Source of the DNA: Bacteroidales bacterium
Lineage (GTDB): Bacteria > Bacteroidota > Bacteroidia > Bacteroidales > Muribaculaceae
Assembly (NCBI GenBank): GCA_030526455.1
Contig: JAUNCU010000190.1
Coordinates: forward strand, 1-5,372
Reading direction: 5' to 3'
DNA: 5,372 nt
Position 1 is the stretch's first letter, and each line of letters begins with the position of its first letter. Made by a program: the position numbers and the translations under genes. A model generated the notes under the pieces. It did not search any database. It saw nothing but the letters and a program-made list of their open reading frames with translations, and had not been told where the DNA came from. Of the stretch, positions 1 to 5,372 are shown one piece after another.

Positions 1-40
1 ACAAGTCTACAAGTCAACGAGTCAACGAGTCAACTAGTTG
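1..40. repeat. Degenerate 8-bp tandem repeat (ACRAGTCA)
   Basis: Five consecutive 8-mers can be read from base 1: acaagtct, acaagtca, acgagtca, acgagtca, actagttg. The third and fourth are identical and the others differ at one to four positions. The array may continue left of the window. From memory, similar AACGAGTCAACAAGTC-type arrays are common between genes in Bacteroidales; their role is unknown to me. No coding potential is evident. Confidence 0.75.
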
Positions 41-49
41 AAGTGGATG

Positions 50-70
50 TTGTTTGGTTAAACAATTTTC
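50..70 (+). terminator. Weak hairpin followed by T-rich tract
   Basis: A 6-bp stem (ttgttt / aaacaa, 50-55 with 60-65) has a 4-nt loop and is followed by ttttctcttt. It could be the weak terminator of a rightward gene lying left of the window. The stem is AT-rich and short, so chance is a real alternative. Confidence 0.2.
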
Positions 71-81
71 TCTTTGAAATG

Positions 82-89
82 CAAAATTA
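82..89 (-). promoter_or_regulatory. Possible leftward -7 element (TAATTTTG)
   Basis: Read on the minus strand this is TAATTTTG, an exact match to the Bacteroidetes -7 consensus TAnnTTTG. It would drive a gene left of the window, through the 8-bp repeat array. No TTG is seen at the -33 position, and the region is AT-rich enough for chance matches, so support is weak. Confidence 0.22.
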
Positions 90-143
90 GTGAAAATGGC
101 ATTAAAAATTCCTATCATGGTGCGTTAAAAGTGAAATTTGTGA

Positions 144-151
144 TATATTTG
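144..151 (+). promoter_or_regulatory. Bacteroidetes-type -7 promoter element (TATATTTG)
   Basis: TATATTTG matches the consensus TAnnTTTG used by the Bacteroidetes primary sigma factor. It lies 44 bases before the ATG at 196, which implies transcription starting near 155-158 and an AT-rich leader of about 40 nt. No good TTG is found about 20 bp upstream, so the -33 half is weak or absent. No Shine-Dalgarno sequence precedes the ATG, as is usual in this phylum. Confidence 0.55.
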
Positions 152-195
152 CGCTGTATTTCATTTTATTCATCACTAAAAAATTTTGATCGATT

Positions 196-756
196 ATGAA
201 AAGAGTAATGATTTTAATGATGGCTGCGCTTGCATTTTGCACTAGCGCTATGGCTAACGATGATAAGAAGGCTCAGGTGGAACTCACCAAGGAGCAGAAG
301 AAGGAATTTAAGGCTTACGTGGACTCGGTGCGCTTCAATAAACTTATGGGCGCTATCAACGATCGCCACTTCCTCATGCAGGTGGATGGGGTGTACTTCG
401 GCGGTGGCCCCACTGAATATGGCCTGAGCACTGCCACCAATTTCATCCTCCTCCAGAACGATGGCGCTATCGTGCAGACTGCCTTCAACGACGGCTCCAT
501 GGGCTTCAACGGCCTTGGCGGCTTCACCTGCTCGGGCCGCGTGGGCGACATAGATGTGGAAATCGACAAGAAGGGCAATGTGTATCTGCGTTTCCACGTG
601 AGAGGCACATCGGGCGACGTGGATGTGCAAATCTCCATCCCCCACAACAGCGACAGCGCCACCGCCTACGTTTCGCCCACCTTCTACAGCGGCACCATGA
701 CCATGTATGGCGAAATCATCCCATTCAAAGACGACACCATCCGCATCGAGAAATAA
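196..756 (+). CDS. Secreted DUF4251-like protein
   Basis: This encodes a 186-residue exported protein of unknown function. Residues 1-20 form a clear Sec signal peptide: Lys2-Arg3, a hydrophobic core, then Ala-Met-Ala before Asn21. Cys15 is preceded by Leu-Ala-Phe, a poor lipobox, so cleavage by signal peptidase I and a soluble periplasmic protein of about 166 residues are expected. The mature part opens with a charged Lys/Glu-rich helix (about 23-45). It then becomes beta-rich, with a Gly-rich core GFNGLGGFTCSG at about 103-114 and a late 'Y.SGTMTMYGEI' segment. This pattern resembles DUF4251, a family found almost only in Bacteroidetes, with no established role. It has its own promoter-like element and stands alone, ending in a strong hairpin. 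The family call rests on the recognised pattern, not a profile search. Confidence 0.85.
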   Translation: MKRVMILMMAALAFCTSAMANDDKKAQVELTKEQKKEFKAYVDSVRFNKLMGAINDRHFLMQVDGVYFGGGPTEYGLSTATNFILLQNDGAIVQTAFNDGSMGFNGLGGFTCSGRVGDIDVEIDKKGNVYLRFHVRGTSGDVDVQISIPHNSDSATAYVSPTFYSGTMTMYGEIIPFKDDTIRIEK

Positions 757-775
757 AGTCATTACACATGCGCAT

Positions 776-818
776 ATAAAACATGGGGCACGAAGTAAAT
801 TCGTGCCCCATGTTTTAT
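776..818. terminator. Bidirectional intrinsic terminator between convergent genes
   Basis: A perfect 19-bp inverted repeat (776-794 with 800-818) surrounds the 5-nt loop gtaaa, with a GC-rich core ggggcacg / cgtgcccc. Each 3' arm ends in a T-rich stretch: ttttat on the plus strand, and the mirror image on the minus strand. It starts 20 bp after the stop of the rightward DUF4251-like gene and lies 38 bp beyond the stop of the leftward barrel gene, so it can serve both transcripts. Confidence 0.9.
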
Positions 819-855
819 GTGGGGATAATGATAATTATAAATCGGGATGAGATTT

Positions 856-2814
856 TTAGTAGTTGATGGCTGCGCTGAAGATTAGTTGCTGGTTGTGTCG
901 GTTGGTTACTACTACTTGTCCTGGGGTTTTGTTGAGGGTGTAGGTGCGGATGTTGCCTCCTGCCACGCGGTCCCACTGGATGCAGAAGTCGAATCGTCCT
1001 GCCGATTTTCCTACGCGCAGTTGTGTTTGCCACATGGGGTCGGTGCCGCTGTAGAGGCTCTCCTTGCGGCTGAAGTAACTCACTTCGCTAGAGATGGTGA
1101 ATCCCTTGGGCAACTTGATTACGGGGCAGAGTCGCATTGCCCATGAGTAGGCCATGTCGTCGTCGGGGATGGAGGTGAGTTTTTCGCTCACCATGTTGAA
1201 TCCGGCGGTGAATGCGATCCAGTCGTAGTTGGCCACCAGCGAGGTGGAGAGTTCGTAACTGCGCGCCTTGCCCACGTTTTGCCACTTGTAGTAGTTCACG
1301 ATGTAGCCCGGCTTGTTGAGGCCGCCCATGTAGATGGAGCGATCGTAGACGTTCTCGAGTTGATTCTTCACATCGTAGTATCTGATGCCAGCCGATGCCG
1401 ATAGGCGGGGGCTGGTGTAGACGTAACTGAGGTCGAACACATTGTAGATAACGGGCTGGAGGTCGCTGTTGCCGCTGTAGTTGTTGTGATTGCTGGGCAC
1501 GATGAGGAGGAAGTAGGGGTAGAGTTGCTCCACATCGGGAATTTTCACGCGTCGGCTGTAGCCTGCCTGGAGGCTGTGGGCCATGGTGGGGCGGAAGGTG
1601 ACGCGGGCGTTGGTCATGCCGTAGAGGTAGTCGCTCTGCCACGCGGGCTGATACTTGCTGGTTTCGCTCACGTCGTAGTTGCGGTACATCAGTCGTTCGC
1701 CCGCGGCGAAGGTCCAGTGTTGGCCGCAGTTGTAACTGAGTTGGAGCACCGGATTCACCTCCTGCACCTTCAGCACGAAGGCATACGACATAGGGTCGCT
1801 CTCGTGCCAGCCTTGCTTGATGCGCTTAAACGAGGTGCCCGTGTTGAATGCCACCGAGAAGCCGTCGAAGGGGTGGTAGTTGAAATTCACCGAAGGGTCG
1901 ACCACGATGCTGTGGTTAGGGAAACGCTCGGTGTAGGGGGCGCCGGTGGAGGAAGAGGCTTCGACGGTGGAAGAAGCGGGCTTGTTCACCCACTCTATGC
2001 CGCATCCCATGCCCAGGTTGAACGCGGGCGAGAAGGTGTGGCCGTAACTGGTGGAGGCCTTCATCTGCAGCACTTGGTCGTTTTTCTTCTGCACGCTTTC
2101 GCTGGTGCCTTGTGTGGTGGTGATGGTGTATTTGCCGGGGCGATAGGATTGCACCAGACTCAGGTTGAAACGGTCGCGGCCGTCGTTGTAGTCGGTTTTC
2201 AGTCGGGCGAATTGCGAAGGCGTGGTGGCCTTGGTGTGGATCGTTTGCGAGAGCGTTTCGGTGCCATTGTTGCTGGCATACTGGCACTCGTCGGTGGTGC
2301 TGCGGTGGTGCATGGCCGAGAGCGTGCCCGAAATTTGCCAGTTACCCTTTCGCCATCCCATATTGCTGGCCAGCGAATAATGTCCGCGCGTGCTGGCAGC
2401 GGCATTGGAATAGCCCGAGATACCCTCCTCACACATGCGCGTGGTCACTTCTATCACACCCTGGATGCCCTGCTTGCCGGGCCCCACCGAGGCGTCGGTG
2501 ATGATAGCCACGCTCTGCACCTCGCGCACCGATGTTTGCTGCAGATAGAGGTGTGCATTCTGCACGTAGTCGTTGCCGTCGACCTTGAGTACGAAGTTGG
2601 GGCTGAGTTCGCCGTTGCGGTCATACACCATTTCGGGCGACGCCTGAAGCACGTCGGCCAGCGAAGCCGTGGCGGGATAACCCATGCGGTTGGGGTAGAA
2701 CGTCTTAACGCCGTTGCCCAGTTCCACCATGGGCTGTGGGGCGTCGTTGGCGGCGATGGCACTAGGCATGGCCAATGCCAGAGCGGTGGCAAATGCGGGG
2801 AGTAGATGTTTCAT
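856..2814 (-). CDS. TonB-dependent receptor-like outer-membrane beta-barrel protein
   Basis: The 652-residue product has a signal peptide (about 1-21, Lys2, hydrophobic Ala/Leu core, Ser-Ala-Ile-Ala before the cut). A reduced plug-like domain follows at about 48-127: 'SLADVLQASPEMV', then 'VLKVDG', then 'VAIITDASVGPGKQGIQGVIEVTTR'. The rest (about 130-652) is a strand-rich, aromatic barrel with features of TonB-receptor C-terminal halves, namely 'SGNSDLQP' near 446-453 and 'NVGKARSYEL' near 512-521. It ends in Tyr, as outer-membrane barrels recognised by the BAM complex usually do. I see no carboxypeptidase-like N-terminal domain, no clear TonB box and no adjacent susD, so it is not a typical SusC. 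The ligand is unknown. It may import a small ligand or be a barrel that no longer needs TonB. The ATG at 2812-2814 sits directly before the signal peptide. It lies 99 bp downstream of lptB, with a hairpin between them; I found no convincing promoter. Confidence 0.85.
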   Translation of the reverse strand: MKHLLPAFATALALAMPSAIAANDAPQPMVELGNGVKTFYPNRMGYPATASLADVLQASPEMVYDRNGELSPNFVLKVDGNDYVQNAHLYLQQTSVREVQSVAIITDASVGPGKQGIQGVIEVTTRMCEEGISGYSNAAASTRGHYSLASNMGWRKGNWQISGTLSAMHHRSTTDECQYASNNGTETLSQTIHTKATTPSQFARLKTDYNDGRDRFNLSLVQSYRPGKYTITTTQGTSESVQKKNDQVLQMKASTSYGHTFSPAFNLGMGCGIEWVNKPASSTVEASSSTGAPYTERFPNHSIVVDPSVNFNYHPFDGFSVAFNTGTSFKRIKQGWHESDPMSYAFVLKVQEVNPVLQLSYNCGQHWTFAAGERLMYRNYDVSETSKYQPAWQSDYLYGMTNARVTFRPTMAHSLQAGYSRRVKIPDVEQLYPYFLLIVPSNHNNYSGNSDLQPVIYNVFDLSYVYTSPRLSASAGIRYYDVKNQLENVYDRSIYMGGLNKPGYIVNYYKWQNVGKARSYELSTSLVANYDWIAFTAGFNMVSEKLTSIPDDDMAYSWAMRLCPVIKLPKGFTISSEVSYFSRKESLYSGTDPMWQTQLRVGKSAGRFDFCIQWDRVAGGNIRTYTLNKTPGQVVVTNRHNQQLIFSAAINY

Positions 2815-2855
2815 AATGAGGCGTATGTAGAAGGGTGGTGGTTTTTAATATAAAG

Positions 2856-2883
2856 TGGACGCACATGGAGTGAAGTGCGTCCA
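2856..2883 (-). terminator. Probable terminator of lptB
   Basis: A perfect 9-bp stem (tggacgcac at 2856-2864, gtgcgtcca at 2875-2883) encloses a 10-nt loop. Read leftward, the stem is followed by ctttatatt, an imperfect U-tract. It starts about 30 bp after the lptB stop and ends about 40 bp before the barrel gene. Termination may be partial because the T-run is interrupted. Confidence 0.55.
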
Positions 2884-2913
2884 TTTGGTTTCTTTTTGGT
2901 CGGTGGGGGGCAA

Positions 2914-3828
2914 TCAATCGAATTTCTTGCGACGGAAGATGAAGTTGCGGCCTAGATACTTCTCGCGCACCACGGGATTTTCAGCCAGTTCCTCGCTCGA
3001 GCCCTGGAAGAGGATTTTACCCTCGAAGAGCAGGTAGGCGCGGTCGGTGATACTGAGTGTTTCGGGCGCGTTGTGGTCGGTGATGAGGATGCCGATGTTC
3101 TTCTCCTTCAGTTTGTAGACGATGCTCTGGATGTCTTCCACCGCGATAGGGTCGACGCCCGCAAACGGCTCATCGAGCATGATGAAGCGAGGGTTGATGG
3201 CGAGGCATCGCGCAATTTCGCAGCGGCGGCGTTCGCCACCCGAGAGGCGGTTACCTAGGTTTTTACGCACCTTCTGCAGGTGGAATTCGTTGAGCAGTTC
3301 CTCGAGTTTGTTGCGCTGGTATTCGGGCGTGGTGTTGGTCATCTCCAGCACCAGTCGCAGGTTGTCTTCCACGGTGAGGGTGCGAAACACCGACGCCTCC
3401 TGTGGCAGATAGCCGATGCCCAACTTAGCGCGCTTATATACGGGGAGTTTTGTGATTTCCACATCGTTGAGGTAAACGCGTCCTTCATTGGGCGTCACCA
3501 GACCGGTGGTCATGTAGAACGTGGTGGTTTTGCCCGCACCGTTAGGACCGAGCAGCCCCACGATTTCGCCCTGGCGCACGTTGATCGACACGTGGTTGGC
3601 CACCACGCGCTGGCGGTATTTCTTCACCAGGTTGTCGGTGCTCAGCACCAGTTCGCCGGCTTCACCCGCCTTGTCGAGCGCTTCCACTATCTCCTTGCTG
3701 CTGCGCTTAGGCGCCTCGGGCTGTGGAGCGTCGGCCTGTGGGTTGGCTTCTTGCGCTAGTGGTGCTTCTTCGTTGACGGCAGCGACTTGTGGCGCTGGTT
3801 TTGATGTCTTTATCCAGGGTAACTTCAT
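2914..3828 (-). CDS. lptB: LPS export ABC transporter ATP-binding protein LptB, N-terminally extended
   Basis: LptB is the cytoplasmic ATPase of the LptB2FG complex, which extracts lipopolysaccharide from the inner membrane and drives it through LptC-A-DE to the cell surface. All ABC motifs are intact: Walker A GPNGAGKT at 94-101, Q-loop Gln143, signature LSGGE at 195-199, Walker B FIMLDEP at 215-221 with catalytic Glu220, and switch His252. The stretches 'MTTGLVTPNEG', 'PVYKRAKLGIGYLPQE' and 'YLGRNF' are typical of LptB. At 304 residues it is about 60 longer than the usual 240-250. The extra N-terminal part (about 1-58) is basic at the start and then rich in Pro, Ala, Glu and Gln, hence probably disordered. 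No other ATG would give a standard-length protein, but GTG codons at 48 and 61 would give 257 or 244 residues, so the start is uncertain. It follows udk by 60 bp with no clear promoter, suggesting cotranscription. Confidence 0.95.
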   Translation of the reverse strand: MKLPWIKTSKPAPQVAAVNEEAPLAQEANPQADAPQPEAPKRSSKEIVEALDKAGEAGELVLSTDNLVKKYRQRVVANHVSINVRQGEIVGLLGPNGAGKTTTFYMTTGLVTPNEGRVYLNDVEITKLPVYKRAKLGIGYLPQEASVFRTLTVEDNLRLVLEMTNTTPEYQRNKLEELLNEFHLQKVRKNLGNRLSGGERRRCEIARCLAINPRFIMLDEPFAGVDPIAVEDIQSIVYKLKEKNIGILITDHNAPETLSITDRAYLLFEGKILFQGSSEELAENPVVREKYLGRNFIFRRKKFD

Positions 3829-3888
3829 TCGATGTAGAGTAGGGGGGGATGAATCCTTATTTTTTGAAAATATGGCGCTTGGAGGCGT

Positions 3889-4500
3889 TTACTTCTTCAA
3901 GCGGCTCTTGATGTAGTCGGTGAGGAGGTTGATGGCCACCTCGTTGTGTCCGCCCTGAGGCACGATGATGTCGGCAAACTTCTTTGCGGGCTCAATGTGG
4001 AGATTGTGCATGGGCTTGAGCACGCGCTCGTAGCGGTCGATCACCATTTGTGGGGTGCGTCCGCGCTCTATGCAGTCGCGCGAAATCACGCGAATGAGGC
4101 GGTCGTCGGCCTCGGCGTCGACAAACACCTTGATGTCCATCATCTTGCGCAGGCGAGGGTCGCTAAACACGAGGATGCCCTCAATGAGCACCACTTCGTG
4201 GGGACCCATAGGGATGGTCTCTTCCTGGCGTGAGCAGGTGAGGTAAGAATAGGTGGGCATTTCAATCGATTTGCCAGCCTTGAGCATCTTCAGGTGCTCC
4301 AGGAGCAGTGTCCAGTCGAATGCTGCGGGCTCGTCGAAGTTGATGTTCTGACGCTCCTCAGCAGGCACGTGGCTAGAGTCCTTATAGTAATTGTCTTGGC
4401 TGATGATGCCCACTTCGCCCTTAGGAAGGCGTTGCATAATTTTCTTCACTACGGTTGTCTTACCCGATCCGGTACCGCCGGCGATGCCAATGATAAACAT
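3889..4500 (-). CDS. udk: Uridine kinase (uridine/cytidine kinase)
   Basis: This kinase phosphorylates uridine or cytidine to UMP or CMP using ATP or GTP, in cytoplasmic pyrimidine salvage. The 203-residue length is normal for the family. Visible motifs are the P-loop GGTGSGKTT at 8-16, 'SQDNYYKD' at 34-41 with the expected catalytic Asp36, 'NFDEPAAFDW' at 54-63, 'PTYSY' at 82-86 for nucleoside binding, 'VVLIEGIL' at 103-110, and 'RDCIERGR' at 141-148 in the lid region. The P-loop sits only seven residues from the N-terminus, which fixes the ATG at 4498-4500. The gene has its own -7 element at 4568-4575, giving a leader of about 62 nt that begins with a stem-loop. The leader near the ATG is AT-rich with no Shine-Dalgarno. 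lptB follows after 60 bp, probably on the same transcript. Confidence 0.97.
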   Translation of the reverse strand: MFIIGIAGGTGSGKTTVVKKIMQRLPKGEVGIISQDNYYKDSSHVPAEERQNINFDEPAAFDWTLLLEHLKMLKAGKSIEMPTYSYLTCSRQEETIPMGPHEVVLIEGILVFSDPRLRKMMDIKVFVDAEADDRLIRVISRDCIERGRTPQMVIDRYERVLKPMHNLHIEPAKKFADIIVPQGGHNEVAINLLTDYIKSRLKK

Positions 4501-4540
4501 AATATTTTCAGTTATAGTTTAAGCGTTGAGTTATGTGAGC

Positions 4541-4561
4541 GTTTTGCCGTTTCGGCAAAAC
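4541..4561 (-). promoter_or_regulatory. Stem-loop at the 5' end of the udk leader
   Basis: A perfect 9-bp stem (gttttgccg at 4541-4549, cggcaaaac at 4553-4561) has a 3-nt loop, AAA in the udk transcript. It is not followed by a T-run on either strand, so it does not look like an intrinsic terminator. It begins within a few bases of the transcription start predicted from the -7 element. It may protect the 5' end of the mRNA or be a regulatory site; the function is inference. Confidence 0.5.
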
Positions 4562-4567
4562 ATTTCA

Positions 4568-4575
4568 CAAAGATA
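4568..4575 (-). promoter_or_regulatory. udk -7 promoter element (TATCTTTG)
   Basis: Read on the minus strand this is TATCTTTG, an exact match to TAnnTTTG. Transcription would start near 4561-4565, about 62 nt before the udk ATG. The expected -33 area falls in or just beside the gagaag direct repeats at 4587-4604 and has no clear TTG. Confidence 0.65.
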
Positions 4576-4586
4576 ACAATAATTTT

Positions 4587-4604
4587 GAGAAGTGAGAAGC
4601 GAGG
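4587..4604. repeat. Short heptamer direct repeat (GAGAAGT/GAGAAGC)
   Basis: Two and a half copies of a 7-bp unit: gagaagt (4587-4593), gagaagc (4594-4600), gagg (4601-4604). It lies immediately upstream of the udk -7 element, around the -33 position. I recall gagaagtgagaag-type arrays between genes in other Bacteroidales. With so few copies, chance remains possible. Confidence 0.45.
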
Positions 4605-4626
4605 AAAACAGAAATTAGCGTTTCTG
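4605..4626 (-). terminator. Weak candidate terminator after engB
   Basis: Read leftward from engB, a 6-bp stem (cagaaa / tttctg, 4609-4614 with 4621-4626) with a 6-nt loop is followed by tttt. It lies about 33 bp after the engB stop and just before the udk promoter area. The stem is AT-rich and weak, so engB may partly read through into udk. Confidence 0.28.
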
Positions 4627-4658
4627 GGGCTTGTGTTTCGGCGCCACAGGTCCTCGCC

Positions 4659-5291
4659 TTATGCTTCGGCAGCGCCGCCGTTGGCGATTTCGTCGTTGAT
4701 TTGCTGAATGTAGTCGAGCAATTCTTCACGGCCGCGGCGGTCTTCGCTCGAGGTGATGAAGATGGGGGGCAGTTCTTCCCACTGCTCCAGCAGTTGGCGC
4801 TTGTAGTCGTCCACATTGCGCATACCCGCCTCGCGACCGAGTTTGTCCATCTTTGTGAACACGATGCTAAACGGCACACCGTTTTCGCCCAGCCATTCCA
4901 TAAACTCAAGGTCGATTTTCTGGGGCTTGTGGCGGCTGTCGACCAGCACGAAGAGGTTGGTCATCTGCTCGCGCTGAAGGATGTAGGAGCGAATCATCTT
5001 CGAGAGTTGCTCACGGCTGTCCTTGCCACGGCGCGCATAGCCATAGCCAGGAAGGTCGACGATATACCACTCATTGTTGATGATGAAATGGTTGATAAGC
5101 AGGGTTTTACCCGGAGTGGAAGAGGTCTTCGCCAAGCCATTGCGGTTGGTGAGCATATTGATGAGCGACGATTTGCCCACATTTGAGCGACCAATGAAGG
5201 CATACTCAGGCTTCATGCCCTCAGGGCACTTCTTCACGTCGGCATTGCTGATTTCAAATTCGGCAGACTTAATGTTCATTTCGTGATTCAT
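4659..5291 (-). CDS. engB: Ribosome biogenesis GTP-binding protein EngB (YsxC/YihA)
   Basis: EngB is a cytoplasmic GTPase of the TrmE-Era-EngA-EngB group needed for late 50S subunit assembly, and is essential in many bacteria. The 210 residues carry all G motifs: G1 GRSNVGKSS at 34-42, G2 region TSSTPGKT at 56-63, G3 DLPGYGYA at 79-86 (the hallmark of this family), G4 TKMDKL at 146-151 and G5 ITSSE at 179-183. The tail NGGAAEA is a short extra beyond the usual end. The annotated ATG at 5289-5291 gives MNHEMNIKSAEF. The in-frame ATG at 5277-5279 gives MNIKSAEF, which matches how Bacteroidales homologues begin as I recall them. It also leaves a leader of about 20 nt from the predicted promoter rather than about 8, so I favour 4659-5279 (206 residues). 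It is probably monocistronic or weakly linked to udk. Confidence 0.96.
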   Translation of the reverse strand: MNHEMNIKSAEFEISNADVKKCPEGMKPEYAFIGRSNVGKSSLINMLTNRNGLAKTSSTPGKTLLINHFIINNEWYIVDLPGYGYARRGKDSREQLSKMIRSYILQREQMTNLFVLVDSRHKPQKIDLEFMEWLGENGVPFSIVFTKMDKLGREAGMRNVDDYKRQLLEQWEELPPIFITSSEDRRGREELLDYIQQINDEIANGGAAEA

Positions 5292-5305
5292 TTATATATA
5301 ATGTG

Positions 5306-5313
5306 CAAAGGTA
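5306..5313 (-). promoter_or_regulatory. engB -7 promoter element (TACCTTTG)
   Basis: Read on the minus strand this is TACCTTTG, an exact match to TAnnTTTG. Transcription would start near 5299-5302, only about 8-10 nt before the first in-frame ATG and about 20-22 nt before the second, which bears on the choice of start. No clear -33 TTG is seen. Confidence 0.6.
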
Positions 5314-5340
5314 AGCATTTTTTTTCAGAAGAGCCTTTTT

Positions 5341-5372
5341 AGGAGTTAAGAAGATTCGTTTTAGAAGTTAAG
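5341..5372. repeat. Direct repeat of AGRAGTTAAG at window edge
   Basis: Two 10-mers, aggagttaag (5341-5350) and agaagttaag (5363-5372), are separated by 12 bp and differ at one base. They lie upstream of the engB promoter and may continue past the window end. They resemble the agaagttaag-type arrays I recall between genes in Bacteroidales; only two copies are visible here. Confidence 0.45.

Noticed and set aside
1..40. CRISPR array
   Set aside because: The units are 8 bp with no spacers, so this is a simple tandem repeat.
214..762. A 182-residue open frame on the minus strand opposite the DUF4251-like gene
   Set aside because: The opposite frame has a clear signal peptide and a family-like core, while this one gives a His/Ala/Val-rich sequence typical of an antisense shadow.
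1486..2805. A 439-residue open frame on the plus strand inside the barrel gene
   Set aside because: It is entirely antisense to a well-supported gene. The translation is rich in His, Val, Gly and Ala with no recognisable domain, as expected from the mirror of GC-biased codons. No promoter or leader is evident.
856..2814. SusC-type polysaccharide transporter
   Set aside because: It is much shorter than SusC proteins (about 1000 residues), lacks the N-terminal carboxypeptidase-like domain, and no susD or glycan-degrading gene is adjacent in the window.
3280..3759. A 159-residue plus-strand open frame within lptB
   Set aside because: It overlaps the conserved ABC core in antisense and shows no domain or start signals.
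3842..3848. G7 run (C7 in the lptB leader) as a phase-variation tract
   Set aside because: Seven bases is short for slippage switching, and phase variation of an LPS-export ATPase expected to be essential is implausible; kept only as a remark.
4541..4561. Hairpin as the intrinsic terminator of engB
   Set aside because: No T-run follows the stem on the minus strand, and it lies downstream of the predicted udk start rather than between engB and the udk promoter.

Overview
The window looks like chromosomal DNA of a Bacteroidales bacterium (Prevotella- or Muribaculaceae-like; genus not resolvable by eye). Three things point there. The LptB, Udk and EngB proteins have Bacteroidetes-type sequences. 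The two secreted products are of types common in that phylum, a DUF4251-like protein and a TonB-receptor-like barrel. Three genes are preceded by matches to the Bacteroidetes -7 promoter element TAnnTTTG, and none has a clear Shine-Dalgarno sequence.

Layout: positions 1-195 are intergenic and hold an 8-bp tandem repeat at the left edge and a promoter for the only rightward gene. That gene (196-756) encodes a secreted DUF4251-like protein. A long perfect hairpin at 776-818 sits between it and the convergent leftward gene at 856-2814, which encodes a predicted outer-membrane beta-barrel with a vestigial TonB plug. All remaining genes also run leftward. They are lptB (2914-3828, ATPase of the lipopolysaccharide exporter, with an unusual N-terminal extension), udk (3889-4500, uridine kinase) and engB (4659-5291, ribosome-assembly GTPase).

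Transcription, as inferred: engB and udk each have their own -7 element, at 5306-5313 and 4568-4575. The udk transcript would begin almost directly with a 9-bp stem-loop. lptB lies 60 bp downstream of udk with no convincing promoter, so it is probably cotranscribed with udk. A hairpin follows lptB and separates it from the barrel gene.

Functionally, the leftward cluster joins three housekeeping tasks (50S ribosome assembly, pyrimidine salvage, LPS transport) to one envelope protein. I see no mobile element, CRISPR array, tRNA, rRNA or defence/secretion system. The points worth a second look are modest: the LptB extension, the reduced TonB-receptor-like protein, the hairpin at the udk transcript start, and short degenerate direct repeats next to promoters.
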